NCBI RefSeq assembly: GCF_005116735.1
Contig: NZ_SWDB01000001.1
Location: forward strand, 1-64,000
DNA from: Thalassotalea mangrovi
GTDB lineage: Bacteria; Pseudomonadota; Gammaproteobacteria; Enterobacterales; Alteromonadaceae
Reading direction: 5' to 3'
DNA length: 64,000 bases
The notes beneath the pieces are model-generated. The model saw only the letters and a program-made list of their open reading frames with translations, searched no databases and was not told the DNA's origin. Below, piece by piece: positions 46,031 to 56,359 of this stretch. Positions within the stretch are counted from its first letter, which is position 1. The number at the start of each line of letters is the position of its first letter. A program made the position numbers and the translations under genes.

Positions 46031-47068
46031 ATGGCAAATATTATTATTTGTGCCGATGGGACCTGGAATCGACCTGAGGAAGATTTACAGAAAGATTTTC
46101 CTACCAATGTGTTGAAACTAGCGCGAGCCATCGCTCCGGGCGACGGAGATAACAAGCAGCATGTATTTTATGACTGGGGCCTGGGTTCTTATCACAATTC
46201 AATGGGGGCCGGCGCTACGGGTGCCGGCATTCATAAAAATATTCTCGATGGCTATCGCTATATTGTGCAAAATTATGCCGAGGGCGATCATATTTATTTA
46301 TTCGGATTTAGCCGCGGTGCATACACGGTTCGAGCCTTGAGTGGGCTGATCAATAACTGCGGAATTTTAAAACGCCAGTTTGCTAATAAAATTGCCGAAG
46401 CCTGGCAAATTTATAAAAGCCCGGTCGCAAAAAATGCGCCCAAAGGCGAGCAGGCTAATTCATTTATTGCAAGCTTCTGTCACCCATCCAATCATGTGCA
46501 TTTTGTTGGTGTCTGGGATACGGTCGGAGCATTAGGTATTCCGTTCAGCTTTATGGGGCTGTTAGAAAGTCATGATGAATTTTATGATACTAAAATGGGG
46601 TCTAATATCAGCTTTGCCCGTCATGCCCTGGCTATTGATGAAAAACGCGAAGATTTTGAACCAACCGTGTGGGCGTCAAGACCGGGCGTTGATCTTAAAC
46701 AGGTCTGGTTTGCCGGAGTCCATTCCGATGTCGGTGGATCCTATGCACCGGAAAAAGATAGCGGTAAAGTAGCGGCAGATACGCCATTAGCCTGGATGCT
46801 CAAAGAGGCAGAGGCGACAGGCCTTAAACTCGAAACTCATATTTTTGATGAATTAACCGATGGTACACTGGCACCGATTCACCGCTCCCGCAAACATGTG
46901 TACCGGGTAAAGCGACCGTTAGACAGGCCACTAGTCATCGAAGAAAAGCCAACGTTGATTCATCCCAGTGTAAAGGTCCGGTATCAAAGTGATAGTGGTT
47001 ATCGACCGCCACAACTGCAAAAGCTTGTTGATGATCTGGGCTGGGACAACCTGGCCGTTGGCGAATAA
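46031..47068 (+). CDS. DUF2235 alpha/beta-hydrolase (T6SS Tle1-like phospholipase domain)
   Basis: The start at 46031 follows GAGGGATT; the frame is open two codons earlier from a TTG. The 345-residue protein begins IIICADGTWNRPEED and contains the nucleophile elbow GFSRGAYTVRAL, then VGVWDTVGALG and FAGVHSDVGGSY, all hallmarks of DUF2235. Related domains act as phospholipases in type VI effectors, but no T6SS genes (VgrG, PAAR, immunity) are nearby and the protein is short. A housekeeping lipase-like role is equally possible. No signal peptide. Confidence 0.88.
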   Translation: MANIIICADGTWNRPEEDLQKDFPTNVLKLARAIAPGDGDNKQHVFYDWGLGSYHNSMGAGATGAGIHKNILDGYRYIVQNYAEGDHIYLFGFSRGAYTVRALSGLINNCGILKRQFANKIAEAWQIYKSPVAKNAPKGEQANSFIASFCHPSNHVHFVGVWDTVGALGIPFSFMGLLESHDEFYDTKMGSNISFARHALAIDEKREDFEPTVWASRPGVDLKQVWFAGVHSDVGGSYAPEKDSGKVAADTPLAWMLKEAEATGLKLETHIFDELTDGTLAPIHRSRKHVYRVKRPLDRPLVIEEKPTLIHPSVKVRYQSDSGYRPPQLQKLVDDLGWDNLAVGE

Positions 47069-47252
47069 AAAATTGTACCAGGCAAACCTGCGAAGATATT
47101 GGTTTAAATTATGTCGGTGTTTTCCAGGTAAGGTAACCGGTGTCCGTTTAGACAGTTTTACGCAAGCTTCAAGGTATTGTTCAAAATTGTAACCCTGGAA
47201 GTTGATTGCTTGTTTAGCCAACTCCCGCGTGCTAACCTCCGCTTAACTGTTC

Positions 47253-47300
47253 ATTCTCAGGGACGACCCTGGGAATTATTTAACTAGCGGGGACGACCCC
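47253..47300 (+). ncRNA. guanidine-II riboswitch (mini-ykkC)
   Basis: Two hairpins, each capped by an ACGA tetraloop, lie 17 bases before the start codon of an SMR exporter gene. Hairpin 1 (47253-47276) has a 10-bp stem containing CAGGG-ACGA-CCCTG. Hairpin 2 (47289-47300) is GGGG-ACGA-CCCC. Twin short G/C hairpins with ACGR loops ahead of a guanidinium exporter are the definition of the class II guanidine riboswitch. In this class guanidine stabilises a kissing interaction between the loops and frees the ribosome site (here AAGG at 47306-47309). The identification rests on pattern and context and is strong. Confidence 0.9.
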
Positions 47301-47316
47301 ATTTTAAGGTGTCGTT

Positions 47317-47637
47317 ATGAACTGGTTAATTCTTATTTTGGCAGGATTACTTGAGGTATGTTGGGCTGTAGGCTTGAAGTATACCGAAGGTTTCACTAAA
47401 CCTGCTCCTTCAATTGCTACTGTGGTCGCTATGGCCGCAAGTTTCTACCTGCTGAGCGTTGCCATGCGCACATTACCCCTGAGTATCGCTTATACCGTCT
47501 GGGTAGGTATAGGCATGATTGGCGCGGTTATTTTTGGCGTCATTTTCTTAAAAGAGCCATTACCCATGGTTAAAGTTTTCAGCCTGCTACTGATTATTAT
47601 CGGTATTTTGGGCCTGAAACTGTCATCGACTACATAA
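47317..47637 (+). CDS. gdx: SMR-family guanidinium exporter (SugE/Gdx)
   Basis: The 106-residue membrane protein has four TM helices. It matches the SugE/Gdx group, beginning MNWLILILAGLLEVCWAVGL with conserved Glu13 (in LLEV) and the GLKYT motif after TM1, with TAYAVW-like (IAYTVWVGIG) in TM3. Gdx proteins export guanidinium in exchange for protons as antiparallel dimers. The guanidine-II riboswitch directly upstream supports guanidinium as the substrate rather than quaternary ammonium compounds. Confidence 0.94.
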   Translation: MNWLILILAGLLEVCWAVGLKYTEGFTKPAPSIATVVAMAASFYLLSVAMRTLPLSIAYTVWVGIGMIGAVIFGVIFLKEPLPMVKVFSLLLIIIGILGLKLSSTT

Positions 47638-48039
47638 CTATGATTGAACCTTGTCTGACTGCTATCGTTAACCAGGCAGGTAACGGCTCAAAAAATGTGG
47701 ACGTTGAGTCCACTCATTCCTATCCGCTAACTTGAGCAAGTATATGTGATTTAGAAATAAGTCCCAGCCGCAAGGTTGGGACGACAGGCAGGACAGACTA
47801 ATGCAAATGGCTTCACCAACGAAAGCTTTCTGTGTGTGAGCGAGCAAATTAACAATGATAGCGAATAGCGCCCAAGTTGCATTCAGCTCTGAGTTAAGAT
47901 TCCCTGTCGTGGCAGGGAAAGACTTAATTTTTGAGAGCAGTTTCTTCCACCTCCCTCTTCCTGCCGCGAAGCTTACCTCACCCGAAGTGACGTTTTTTGT
48001 CACGTACCCTGAGCATTTTATGTCCTTTCCAGTTTCTGC
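47638..48039. other. non-coding stretch with several hairpins
   Basis: No convincing gene. Structured elements include GTGGAC-GTTGA-GTCCAC (about 47697-47713), a 9-bp stem with a GCAA (GNRA-type) tetraloop at 47761-47782, TTCCCTG/CAGGGAA around 47900-47921, and AAGTGAC/GTCACGT near 47983-48005. Open frames on the minus strand are not protein-like. It may be a dispersed repeat or contain an unrecognised RNA. Confidence 0.4.
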
Positions 48040-48068
48040 TTGCTAAAGCTGTCTATTTTCCCTACAAT
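48040..48068 (+). promoter_or_regulatory. sigma-70 promoter of the rpsF operon
   Basis: TTGCTA (48040-48045) and TACAAT (48063-48068) are separated by 17 bases. Transcription would start near 48075 and give an approximately 87-base leader before rpsF. That leader contains paired GAGC/GCTC segments with an unpaired ACCG, which might be the S6:S18 autoregulatory site known in rpsF leaders, but the match is not clear enough to annotate separately. Confidence 0.6.
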
Positions 48069-48161
48069 ACGCGACCTTAATTCAGCCTTATTATTTTGTT
48101 CCTTGCCTTTATACTGGTGATGGCTGAGCCAGCAAGAGGCTACAACCGTAAGGAGCTCGTA

Positions 48162-48575
48162 ATGCGTCATTACGAAATCGTATTTATGGTTCACCCTGAT
48201 CAGAGTGAACAAGTTACTGGTATGATCCAACGTTATACCGACCTGATCAAAGGCGCTGAAGGCCAGATCCACCGTCTTGAAGACTGGGGTCGTCGTCAGT
48301 TAGCTTACCCAATCAACAAGCTGCACAAGGCTCACTACGTTCTTATGAACGTTGAAGCGCCTCAGTCAGTAATTGATGAACTAGAAACTTCTTTCCGTTA
48401 TAACGACGTTGTTATTCGTAACATGATCATGCGCACTAAAGGCGCGGTAACTGAAGCCTCTCCAATGGCTAAAGAAGACCGTCGCGATGAGCGCCGCGAA
48501 GCTAAAAAAGAAGTGACTACTGAAGCTGCTCCAGCTACTGAAGCAAAAGCCGAAGAAGCTGTAAGCGAAGAATAG
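48162..48575 (+). CDS. rpsF: 30S ribosomal protein S6
   Basis: The start at 48162 ([18 protein letters not shown]) is standard and follows AAGGAG; the open frame extends upstream through the leader. The 137-residue product has an S6 core (to about residue 100) plus an acidic Ala/Glu-rich tail. S6 binds S18 in the 30S platform. First gene of rpsF-priB-rpsR-rplI. Confidence 0.97.
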   Translation: MRHYEIVFMVHPDQSEQVTGMIQRYTDLIKGAEGQIHRLEDWGRRQLAYPINKLHKAHYVLMNVEAPQSVIDELETSFRYNDVVIRNMIMRTKGAVTEASPMAKEDRRDERREAKKEVTTEAAPATEAKAEEAVSEE

Positions 48576-48582
48576 TACTTAA

Positions 48583-48891
48583 GTGACTGATAATTGTCTT
48601 GAGTTGACCGGCTCAGTGGTAAAGCCGCCAAAGCTATCAACCAGCCCCGCAGGGATTCATCATTGTCAGTTTGTTATCGACCATAAGTCGACACAAATTG
48701 AAGATGGTTTAAACCGCAACGCGTTCGTAAGAATGCAAGTGGTGGCAACGGGACAATGGTCACAAAGCTTAACTCGTGATTTGACTGCAGGCTGTAACGT
48801 AAAAGTTCGTGGTTTTATAAATCGCCACGAACGTCGAAATGGCAATCCCATTTTGGTGTTACATGCCCAACAGATTGAAATGATTAATTAG
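48583..48891 (+). CDS. priB: primosomal replication protein PriB
   Basis: The 102-residue OB-fold ssDNA-binding protein of the replication-restart primosome starts with GTG at 48583. It begins TDNCLELTGSVVKPPK and contains FVIDHKS and CNVKVRGFINRHERRNG, typical of PriB. Its position between rpsF and rpsR is the conserved one in gammaproteobacteria. Confidence 0.95.
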   Translation: MTDNCLELTGSVVKPPKLSTSPAGIHHCQFVIDHKSTQIEDGLNRNAFVRMQVVATGQWSQSLTRDLTAGCNVKVRGFINRHERRNGNPILVLHAQQIEMIN

Positions 48892-48901
48892 GAGAAATTA
48901 A

Positions 48902-49129
48902 ATGTCTCGTTTCTTTAGACGTCGTAAGTTCTGTCGCTTCAGCGCAGAAGGCGTAAGCGAAATCGATTACAAAGATATCGCTACGTTGAAAAACTATATC
49001 ACTGAAAGTGGTAAAATCGTTCCTAGCCGTATCACTGGTACATCTGCTAAGTATCAACGTCAACTTGGTCGTGCGATCAAGCGTGCTCGTTACTTATCTT
49101 TGTTACCATATACTGATCTTCACAAGTAA
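48902..49129 (+). CDS. rpsR: 30S ribosomal protein S18
   Basis: The 75-residue basic protein has the normal length and sequence ([15 protein letters not shown] near the start, [18 protein letters not shown] near the end). It pairs with S6. AGGAGAAATTAA precedes the ATG. Confidence 0.97.
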   Translation: MSRFFRRRKFCRFSAEGVSEIDYKDIATLKNYITESGKIVPSRITGTSAKYQRQLGRAIKRARYLSLLPYTDLHK

Positions 49130-49147
49130 CCTGAAGGGGCTGTTAAA

Positions 49148-49600
49148 ATGGAAGTAATTCTTCTAGATAAAATCGCCAAATTAGGCGGCCTGGGTGATCA
49201 GGTAACTGTTAAGTCTGGTTATGCACGTAACTTCTTATTACCAAAAGGTAAGGCTGTTATTGCATCAAAAGCTAACGTTGAACACTTCGAAGCACGTCGT
49301 GCTGAACTTGAAAAGCAATTAGCTGACGTTTTGGCTGCTGCCGAAGCTCGTGCTGCTAAGCTAAATGAACTTGCTGAAGTGACTATCGCTTCTAAAGCTG
49401 GTGACGAAGGTAAACTTTTCGGTTCTATCGGTACTCGTGATATCGCTGACGCGATCACTGAAGCTGGTGTTGAAGTTTCTAAAGCAGAAGTTCGTTTACC
49501 TCTGGGTACTATCCGTGAAACTGGTGAGTTCGAAATCGCAATTCACTTACACGCGGACGTTGATACGTCTATCAAAGTCGTAATCATTCCAGAAGCTTAA
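49148..49600 (+). CDS. rplI: 50S ribosomal protein L9
   Basis: The 150-residue protein has the N-terminal domain [19 protein letters not shown]...[13 protein letters not shown], the long connecting helix and the C-terminal rRNA-binding domain. The length is standard. It is the last gene of the operon, followed by a terminator. Confidence 0.97.
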   Translation: MEVILLDKIAKLGGLGDQVTVKSGYARNFLLPKGKAVIASKANVEHFEARRAELEKQLADVLAAAEARAAKLNELAEVTIASKAGDEGKLFGSIGTRDIADAITEAGVEVSKAEVRLPLGTIRETGEFEIAIHLHADVDTSIKVVIIPEA

Positions 49601-49621
49601 TCGCATACTGATGATTTGTTG

Positions 49622-49648
49622 AAAAAACCGGGTTTTCCCGGTTTTTTT
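49622..49648 (+). terminator. intrinsic terminator of the rpsF operon
   Basis: Arms AAAAAACCGGG/CCCGGTTTTTT with a TTTT loop and trailing T. Confidence 0.93.
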
Positions 49649-49716
49649 ATACACGGAAGTATTTATCCTCACAAGCCATGGATGGTGCTAGTGAGGGTTT
49701 ATATATGGAAGTATTT

Positions 49717-49875
49717 CGTCGAGATATTGTCATCCATGATATCCCGACATTCCGTAAGTCCTTTTACATCGTCGAGATATTACCGTCCATGATATCCCGA
49801 CATTCCGTAAATCCCCTTATATTGTCTCGATATAGCCATCCCTGATATCTCGACATACCATAAATCCCTTTATAT
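49717..49875. repeat. three-copy 53-bp tandem repeat of hairpins
   Basis: Units begin near 49717, 49770 and 49823. Each contains an imperfect inverted repeat GTCGAGATAT ... ATATCCCGAC around an 11-base loop, then CATTCCGTAA and a T/A-rich stretch. The third copy is the most diverged. The flanks (49655-49716 and 49876-49960) hold related palindromic pieces such as CCTCAC...GTGAGG with GCCATGG, and a hairpin on TCGATTGT/ACAATCGA (about 49919-49947). No gene is present between rplI and 50097. Confidence 0.8.
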
Positions 49876-50096
49876 ATCCTCGCGAGCCATGGGTGGTTAC
49901 CTACAAGGATGTTGGTATGTCGATTGTGTCTGGAACCGACAATCGACTCAAGTGAGGGTTCGTGTTGCAATTTAAGGCAACATACCGGCATCCATTCGCG
50001 AAATATCTCTTGTCGCATATACTCTATAGCAATTTTAACGGCCATTGCCCGAAGCAATCCGCCTGTCAGCAGCACGGCTACACACCGGAGGAGTAT

Positions 50097-51779
50097 ATGA
50101 AACCCGCAATTTGTTTGAACCTGTTCTATCTGGTTTTTATCGCCATCCTCTCAGCCAGCAGCGTTGCCCAGGTTCATGATCCCAGAGCACTGCAAGCGGA
50201 CCCGAAAACGGCCAAAAAGCCCATCGCACCGATATTAGATGGACTGGGAACTCGCGAGTTTAAGGTCACCACTAATAACCCGAAATCGCAGTTATTCTTT
50301 AACCAGGGTGTTCGCCTTAACGCCGCGTTTAATCATTCAGAAGCGCTGCGAAGTTTTAAGGAGGCGGTTCGCCTCGACCCGGAAAATGCCATGGCATACT
50401 GGGGCTGGGCGCTGGTGCTCGGACCTAACTTAAATTTGCCAATGCAGGATGAGGTAGTTGGCCAGGCATATCAGGCAGTGCAGTCTGCACTGGCGTTAAA
50501 AGATAAGGTCAGTGAACGTGAGCGTGATTATATTGAGGCACTTGCGGTTCGCTATCGCGCCGAGGCTGTTAGCGATCGCAGCGCGTTGGATCAGGCATAT
50601 GTCGATAAAATGCGGGATTTGGTTGCCAAATATCCCGATGACCTCGATGCCAAAGTCTATTACGCGGCAGCGATTATGAATACCAATCCCTGGGACTACT
50701 GGTATCAGGACGGAAGCCCCAAACCCCATACCGAAATTGTGATGCAAACCCTTGCTGAGGTTATTCAACAAGACCCACAGCATCCGGCTGCGCATCACTA
50801 TTTAATTCATACGGTGGAAGCTTTTCGTCCTGAACTGGGCGTGAACAGTGCAGATGCATTACGCAACCTGATGCCTGGGGCCGGACACCTGGTACATATG
50901 CCATCACATATATATATGCGCGTCGGTCGCTATGCCGACTCGTATAAGGCGAATCAGGCAGCGATTAAAGTTGACAAGAAGTACATTACCCAGTGTCAGG
51001 TACAAGGTATGTATCCACTTACTTACTACCCCCATAACTGGCATTTTCTTACCTGGTCTGCAATGTTTTTGGGGCGCTATGAAGATGCCATGCATGCAGC
51101 GCGTCAGGTTGTTGAGCAGATCCCTGCCGGAGAAATGGGCAACACCTGGGCGCTGAATGAGTCGTTCCGCAGTCAACCTATGTTTGTGCTGGCGCGATTC
51201 GGAAGATGGGACGATATTCTTAACGAGCAGGCACCCGCAGAGAACGAGATTTTTATGACGGGCGTCTGGCACTATATTCGGGGGCTGGCCTTTGCCAATT
51301 TAAATGACATTGACAAGGCTCAAGCAGAGCAGCAGAAGTTGCAAACCCTGCAGCAAAAAATCGTCGCTGATACTGAATACTACATTGGCTTTGGTGCCGC
51401 TGGTGGTTTGTTAGAAATTGCTAATGAAACGCTGCAGGGGGAGATCCTGGTGGCGAAAAAGAATTACGCCGAGGGGATAGGGCACTTGCAAAGGGCGGTG
51501 CGCCTACAGGACGGGTTGGCTTACAATGAACCGCCAGACTGGTATTTTCCGGTGCGCCATTATTTAGCTGATGCCCTGCTTGTCTCAGGAGCACCAGCCG
51601 AAGCGGAAGTCATTTACTGGCAGGATCTGCAAATGAATCCCAATAACGGTTATGCATTATATGGTTTATTGAACAGCTTAAACGCGCAGGGCAAAAAAGA
51701 CACCGCAGCGGTAATCGAAAAACGCTTCAAGAAAGCCTGGCAAGATGCGGATATGCAGCTTACCAGCTCAAAGTTCTGA
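50097..51779 (+). CDS. exported tetratricopeptide-repeat protein
   Basis: The start at 50097 is preceded by GGAGGAG (50087-50093) and gives a signal peptide (MKPAICLNLFYLVFIAILSASSVAQ); the open frame continues 45 codons upstream without reason to be used. The 560-residue product contains TPR-like helices, for example HSEALRSFKEAVRLDPENAMAYWGWA, and later conserved blocks AHHYLIHTVEAF, GHLVHMPSHIYMRVGRY and PPDWYFPVRHYLADALL. These match large TPR proteins found in many Proteobacteria. Periplasmic; the partner is unknown. The two His-rich conserved blocks might bind metal. Confidence 0.85.
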   Translation: MKPAICLNLFYLVFIAILSASSVAQVHDPRALQADPKTAKKPIAPILDGLGTREFKVTTNNPKSQLFFNQGVRLNAAFNHSEALRSFKEAVRLDPENAMAYWGWALVLGPNLNLPMQDEVVGQAYQAVQSALALKDKVSERERDYIEALAVRYRAEAVSDRSALDQAYVDKMRDLVAKYPDDLDAKVYYAAAIMNTNPWDYWYQDGSPKPHTEIVMQTLAEVIQQDPQHPAAHHYLIHTVEAFRPELGVNSADALRNLMPGAGHLVHMPSHIYMRVGRYADSYKANQAAIKVDKKYITQCQVQGMYPLTYYPHNWHFLTWSAMFLGRYEDAMHAARQVVEQIPAGEMGNTWALNESFRSQPMFVLARFGRWDDILNEQAPAENEIFMTGVWHYIRGLAFANLNDIDKAQAEQQKLQTLQQKIVADTEYYIGFGAAGGLLEIANETLQGEILVAKKNYAEGIGHLQRAVRLQDGLAYNEPPDWYFPVRHYLADALLVSGAPAEAEVIYWQDLQMNPNNGYALYGLLNSLNAQGKKDTAAVIEKRFKKAWQDADMQLTSSKF

Positions 51780-51885
51780 GCAATAAATCCGGTCAACACC
51801 ATCATCGCAGTGCCTGGCGTTCAGGGATTGCGGTGATGGTTAAACCCGGCCACAGATAGAAGTAACGAGTATCGGTTGCAGATAG

Positions 51886-52299
51886 TTAATCCAGGCTAAT
51901 TTTTTTTGTATCTTCGTCCGCTGCTGTAGTCTTTGGAAAACAAAGTTTTAGTAAGCCGTCCTTAAAGCTGGCACTAATATCTTTCTCGCTAACACCTTTA
52001 CCGACCGAAAAACTGCGCTCAATGCTGCCTGTGCGGCGCTCTTTGCGAATGACCTTATCCTCTTCTGACGATGTGCTTTCCTCGATTTTGGCACTTAGGG
52101 TAATGACGCCATTTTGCAGCGACAAATCTATGTCTTCTTTTTTGACGCCAGGAAGTTCGGCCAGCACTTCAATATGATCCTTTTTCTCGGTGACGTCGAT
52201 CTTCGGTTGAAAGAAACTTTGCTGGAAATCTTTAGAAAGATGAAAAAAATCATTGAAAGGGTGGTCGTTATGGAACCAGTCTCTGGGAAGTAAGCTCAT
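51886..52299 (-). CDS. Hsp20/alpha-crystallin small heat-shock protein
   Basis: The 137-residue ATP-independent chaperone has an alpha-crystallin domain from about residue 35, with LPGVKKEDIDLSLQNGVITLSA and the C-terminal AxxxxGxLxL-type motif ASFKDGLLKLCFPK. AGGAGG lies just before the start on the minus strand. No ROSE-type or CIRCE element was recognised. Single gene. Confidence 0.93.
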   Translation of the reverse strand: MSLLPRDWFHNDHPFNDFFHLSKDFQQSFFQPKIDVTEKKDHIEVLAELPGVKKEDIDLSLQNGVITLSAKIEESTSSEEDKVIRKERRTGSIERSFSVGKGVSEKDISASFKDGLLKLCFPKTTAADEDTKKISLD

Positions 52300-52410
52300 T
52301 TTAGCCTCCTGATTTCATCAATATACCCCTTTAAAAATGTGTGATTTTTACCGTTTTCACAACATTAATGCCGTCGAGTTTGACCTGTATCAAATAATCC
52401 TGGGGTTTTG

Positions 52411-53364
52411 CTAATTTTCAGGGGCTGAAGGTGGCAATTGCCAATCATCGGGGCTAATTAAACCTCTCTCAAGCATGCCACCAAGGCCTTGTAATCCACC
52501 CGTGTGTAACAGCACAATGCGACTTCCCGGAGCGAATTGATGCTGCTGCATCATTTCCCAGAACGCCAGTAACATTTTTCCTGAATAAACCGGTTCAATA
52601 GGTAGCGAAAGCTGCTGTTGTAAGTCGCACATTTTTTGTAGGTGTGAGGGCTGAAACTTGCCATAACCTCCGCAATGGTATTGATTAAGAATCTGCCAGT
52701 TACGGTATCGTTGCGGATTATCCAGTAAATGTTCAACTTGGGCGTGCAGGTAATCCTGTTGTTTTAACACGCTGATACCCAGAATCTGGTGCCGGTTATC
52801 AGAACCCTGAATCAGTCCGGCAAGCGTTCCTCCGCTACCTACCGGACAGAGCAGATAGTCAAAACTAAGCTGCTTGTCTAATTCATCAATGAGTTGACCG
52901 ACGCCGCGCAGGGCCAATTTATTGCTACCGCCTTCGGGTATGATTCGCGCCAGTGGAAACTGCCGTTGTAGATCTGAGAGAAACACCGGATCTTCTCTTA
53001 ACCGATAGGTATTGCGGTTAACAAATCTCAATTGCATGCCCCAATGCTCTGCCCAGCGCAATGTATAGTTGCTTGCATAGCGGCTTTCACCGCGAATAAT
53101 ACCCGTGGTTTTTATTCCGAACTGTTTACCGGCAAATGCGAGTGCGTGAATATGATTGGAATAGGCGCCGCCAAAGCTCACCACCTGGTTTTGGCCCAGG
53201 GCGATACAATTTTCAATATTGGCGGTTAACTTTCGCCATTTATTACCCGATATAATCGGATGAATAAGATCGTCTCTTTTTACCCAGACCTTAATTCGCT
53301 GTTGCTGCAACAGCGGATGTTCGATGGATTGGATTGGAGACGGCAAATTTAATTTAATCGACAC
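52411..53364 (-). CDS. ACC deaminase/D-cysteine desulfhydrase family PLP enzyme
   Basis: The fold-type II PLP enzyme carries KVWVKRDDLIHPIISGNKWRKL, with Lys in SGNKWRKL as the Schiff-base lysine, SFGGAYSNH and GSGGTLAGLIQG for phosphate binding. The start is uncertain: GTG at 53364 gives 317 residues, about the family length, but lacks a clear ribosome site. The frame is open to 53544 with a Pro/His-rich N-terminus that looks untranslated. Substrate could be ACC, D-cysteine or a related amino acid. Confidence 0.85.
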   Translation of the reverse strand: MSIKLNLPSPIQSIEHPLLQQQRIKVWVKRDDLIHPIISGNKWRKLTANIENCIALGQNQVVSFGGAYSNHIHALAFAGKQFGIKTTGIIRGESRYASNYTLRWAEHWGMQLRFVNRNTYRLREDPVFLSDLQRQFPLARIIPEGGSNKLALRGVGQLIDELDKQLSFDYLLCPVGSGGTLAGLIQGSDNRHQILGISVLKQQDYLHAQVEHLLDNPQRYRNWQILNQYHCGGYGKFQPSHLQKMCDLQQQLSLPIEPVYSGKMLLAFWEMMQQHQFAPGSRIVLLHTGGLQGLGGMLERGLISPDDWQLPPSAPEN

Positions 53365-54958
<1,594 letters not shown>

Positions 54959-54991
54959 TCACATTTCTCTGAAAATTATTGAGAAATAACC

Positions 54992-55879
54992 ATGAATCCA
55001 ATTTTTGTCGAAGGATTTTCCAGCCACCGACGCATGTTTTTAGCTCTGGTTCTATCCGGAGCTTTTATGTATAGCGACCATAAACTGGAAAGCTTTGAAG
55101 TTGCCAGGGCGGTGATGCAGTCAATGGTCAGCCCATTGCAATACCTGGCCAACGCTCCGAAACAGTTTCTTGATTATACCGCCGAGAACCTGGTCAGCCG
55201 CAAGCAGTTGATGACCGAAAACCAGCGTTTTCAGGTCAACGAGTTAAAGCTCAAAGAAAAGCTATTGCAAATGGAAATTCTCCAACAAGAGAATGACCGC
55301 CTACGCAAACTTCTCGCGTCACCGGTACGTCAGGATTACAAAAAAATGGTCGCTGAGATACTTGCGGTCGACTCAGATCCATATTCTCATCAGGTGGTGA
55401 TCAACCGCGGACTGGAAGACGGCCTGTATGAAGGCCAGCCAGTGGTAGACGACCATGGGGTAGCGGGGCAAATCCTGCACGTCGGTGTCAATAATTCCCG
55501 GGTTCTGCTGTTGACCGATATCTCCCATGCCATCCCGTTGCGTATCCATCGCAATGGTATTCGCGTGATCGGTAAAGGCACCGGTAGTGTTAACCGGATG
55601 GAAGTGATTCATGTTCCTTTATCGACGGATATTCAGGAAGGTGATTTATTGGTGACATCAGGCCTTGGTGGTAAGTTTCCGGAAGGCTATCCGGTGGCGA
55701 AGGTTACTCAGGTCAGTGCCAATAACTTTCGTGAATTTGCCGAAGTTGCGATTAAGCCTTTGGTAAAAATTGACCGTTTACGTTACCTGTTGCTGCTCTG
55801 GCCCGATCCCGACAATCAACCAGACGCAAATGATGCGAGTGATAGCGATTCTGGGGAACAACAAAAAGGTCAGGGATGA
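54992..55879 (+). CDS. mreC: rod-shape determining protein MreC
   Basis: The 295-residue bitopic protein has one N-terminal TM segment (about 15-30), then a coiled coil (about 75-108: LKLKEKLLQMEILQQENDRLRKLL) and a beta-rich domain with VVDDHGVAGQILHVG and SRVLLLTD. The C-terminus is an acidic/Gln-rich tail. It scaffolds the elongasome in the periplasm. It overlaps mreD by 4 bases. Confidence 0.96.
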   Translation: MNPIFVEGFSSHRRMFLALVLSGAFMYSDHKLESFEVARAVMQSMVSPLQYLANAPKQFLDYTAENLVSRKQLMTENQRFQVNELKLKEKLLQMEILQQENDRLRKLLASPVRQDYKKMVAEILAVDSDPYSHQVVINRGLEDGLYEGQPVVDDHGVAGQILHVGVNNSRVLLLTDISHAIPLRIHRNGIRVIGKGTGSVNRMEVIHVPLSTDIQEGDLLVTSGLGGKFPEGYPVAKVTQVSANNFREFAEVAIKPLVKIDRLRYLLLLWPDPDNQPDANDASDSDSGEQQKGQG

Positions 55880-56358
55880 AGGCAAAAAATAATACCAAGG
55901 TGATTTATATCACCATTCTTATTTCACTCATTTTTTCGATCATTCCTTTGCCTATTGCTCTGGATGCCTATCGTCCGAACTGGGCACTGTTGGTGCTGTG
56001 TTACTGGTCCATGGCATTACCGAATCGCCTTGGTGTTCTTACCGCCTGGCTGGTAGGTTTATTGCTAGACGTGTTACTTGGCTCGGTTCTCGGAATCAAC
56101 GCCTTTGCGCTGGCGATGGTGATCTATGTGATGGTTAATAACTACCAGACCATCAGGAACTTTTCTCTTTGGCAGCAATCGCTTATTATCGGACTTTTTA
56201 CCGCTCTGTATCATTTGCTGGTTTTCTGGATCCAAAGGTTTGTGTTTGGCGTCGACTTCTCGATGACTTACTTAATCCCGGTTGTTACCAGTGCCAGTCT
56301 CTGGTGGGTAATATTTTTATTACTGCGTAAAATCAGGCGCCAGTTTAAGGTACGTTAA
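55876..56358 (+). CDS. mreD: rod-shape determining protein MreD
   Basis: The 160-residue integral membrane protein has about five TM helices and the typical [21 protein letters not shown] and [16 protein letters not shown] segments. Its start overlaps the mreC stop (ATGA), and maf starts 1 base after its stop. Confidence 0.95.
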   Translation: MKAKNNTKVIYITILISLIFSIIPLPIALDAYRPNWALLVLCYWSMALPNRLGVLTAWLVGLLLDVLLGSVLGINAFALAMVIYVMVNNYQTIRNFSLWQQSLIIGLFTALYHLLVFWIQRFVFGVDFSMTYLIPVVTSASLWWVIFLLLRKIRRQFKVR

Positions 56359-56359
56359 C

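Noticed and set aside
46931..47221. 96-codon minus-strand open frame overlapping the end of the DUF2235 gene
   Set aside because: It overlaps a well-supported gene by over 130 bases and shows no motif. The part beyond 47068 could be a degraded repeat but cannot be supported.
47668..47735. Possible integron attC site (GTTAGC ... GGTTAAC on the minus strand)
   Set aside because: The end boxes do not pair with each other as an attC stem would, and there are no gene cassettes or integrase.
47668..48003. 111-codon minus-strand open frame
   Set aside because: Composition is unlike a protein, it crosses several hairpins and has no ribosome site; treated as non-coding.
49717..49875. Possible CRISPR array
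   Set aside because: The repeats are contiguous 53-base units with no unique spacers and no cas genes are present.
49764..50075. 103-codon minus-strand open frame in the 53-base repeat array
   Set aside because: The translation just reflects the tandem repeats and the frame has no ribosome site.
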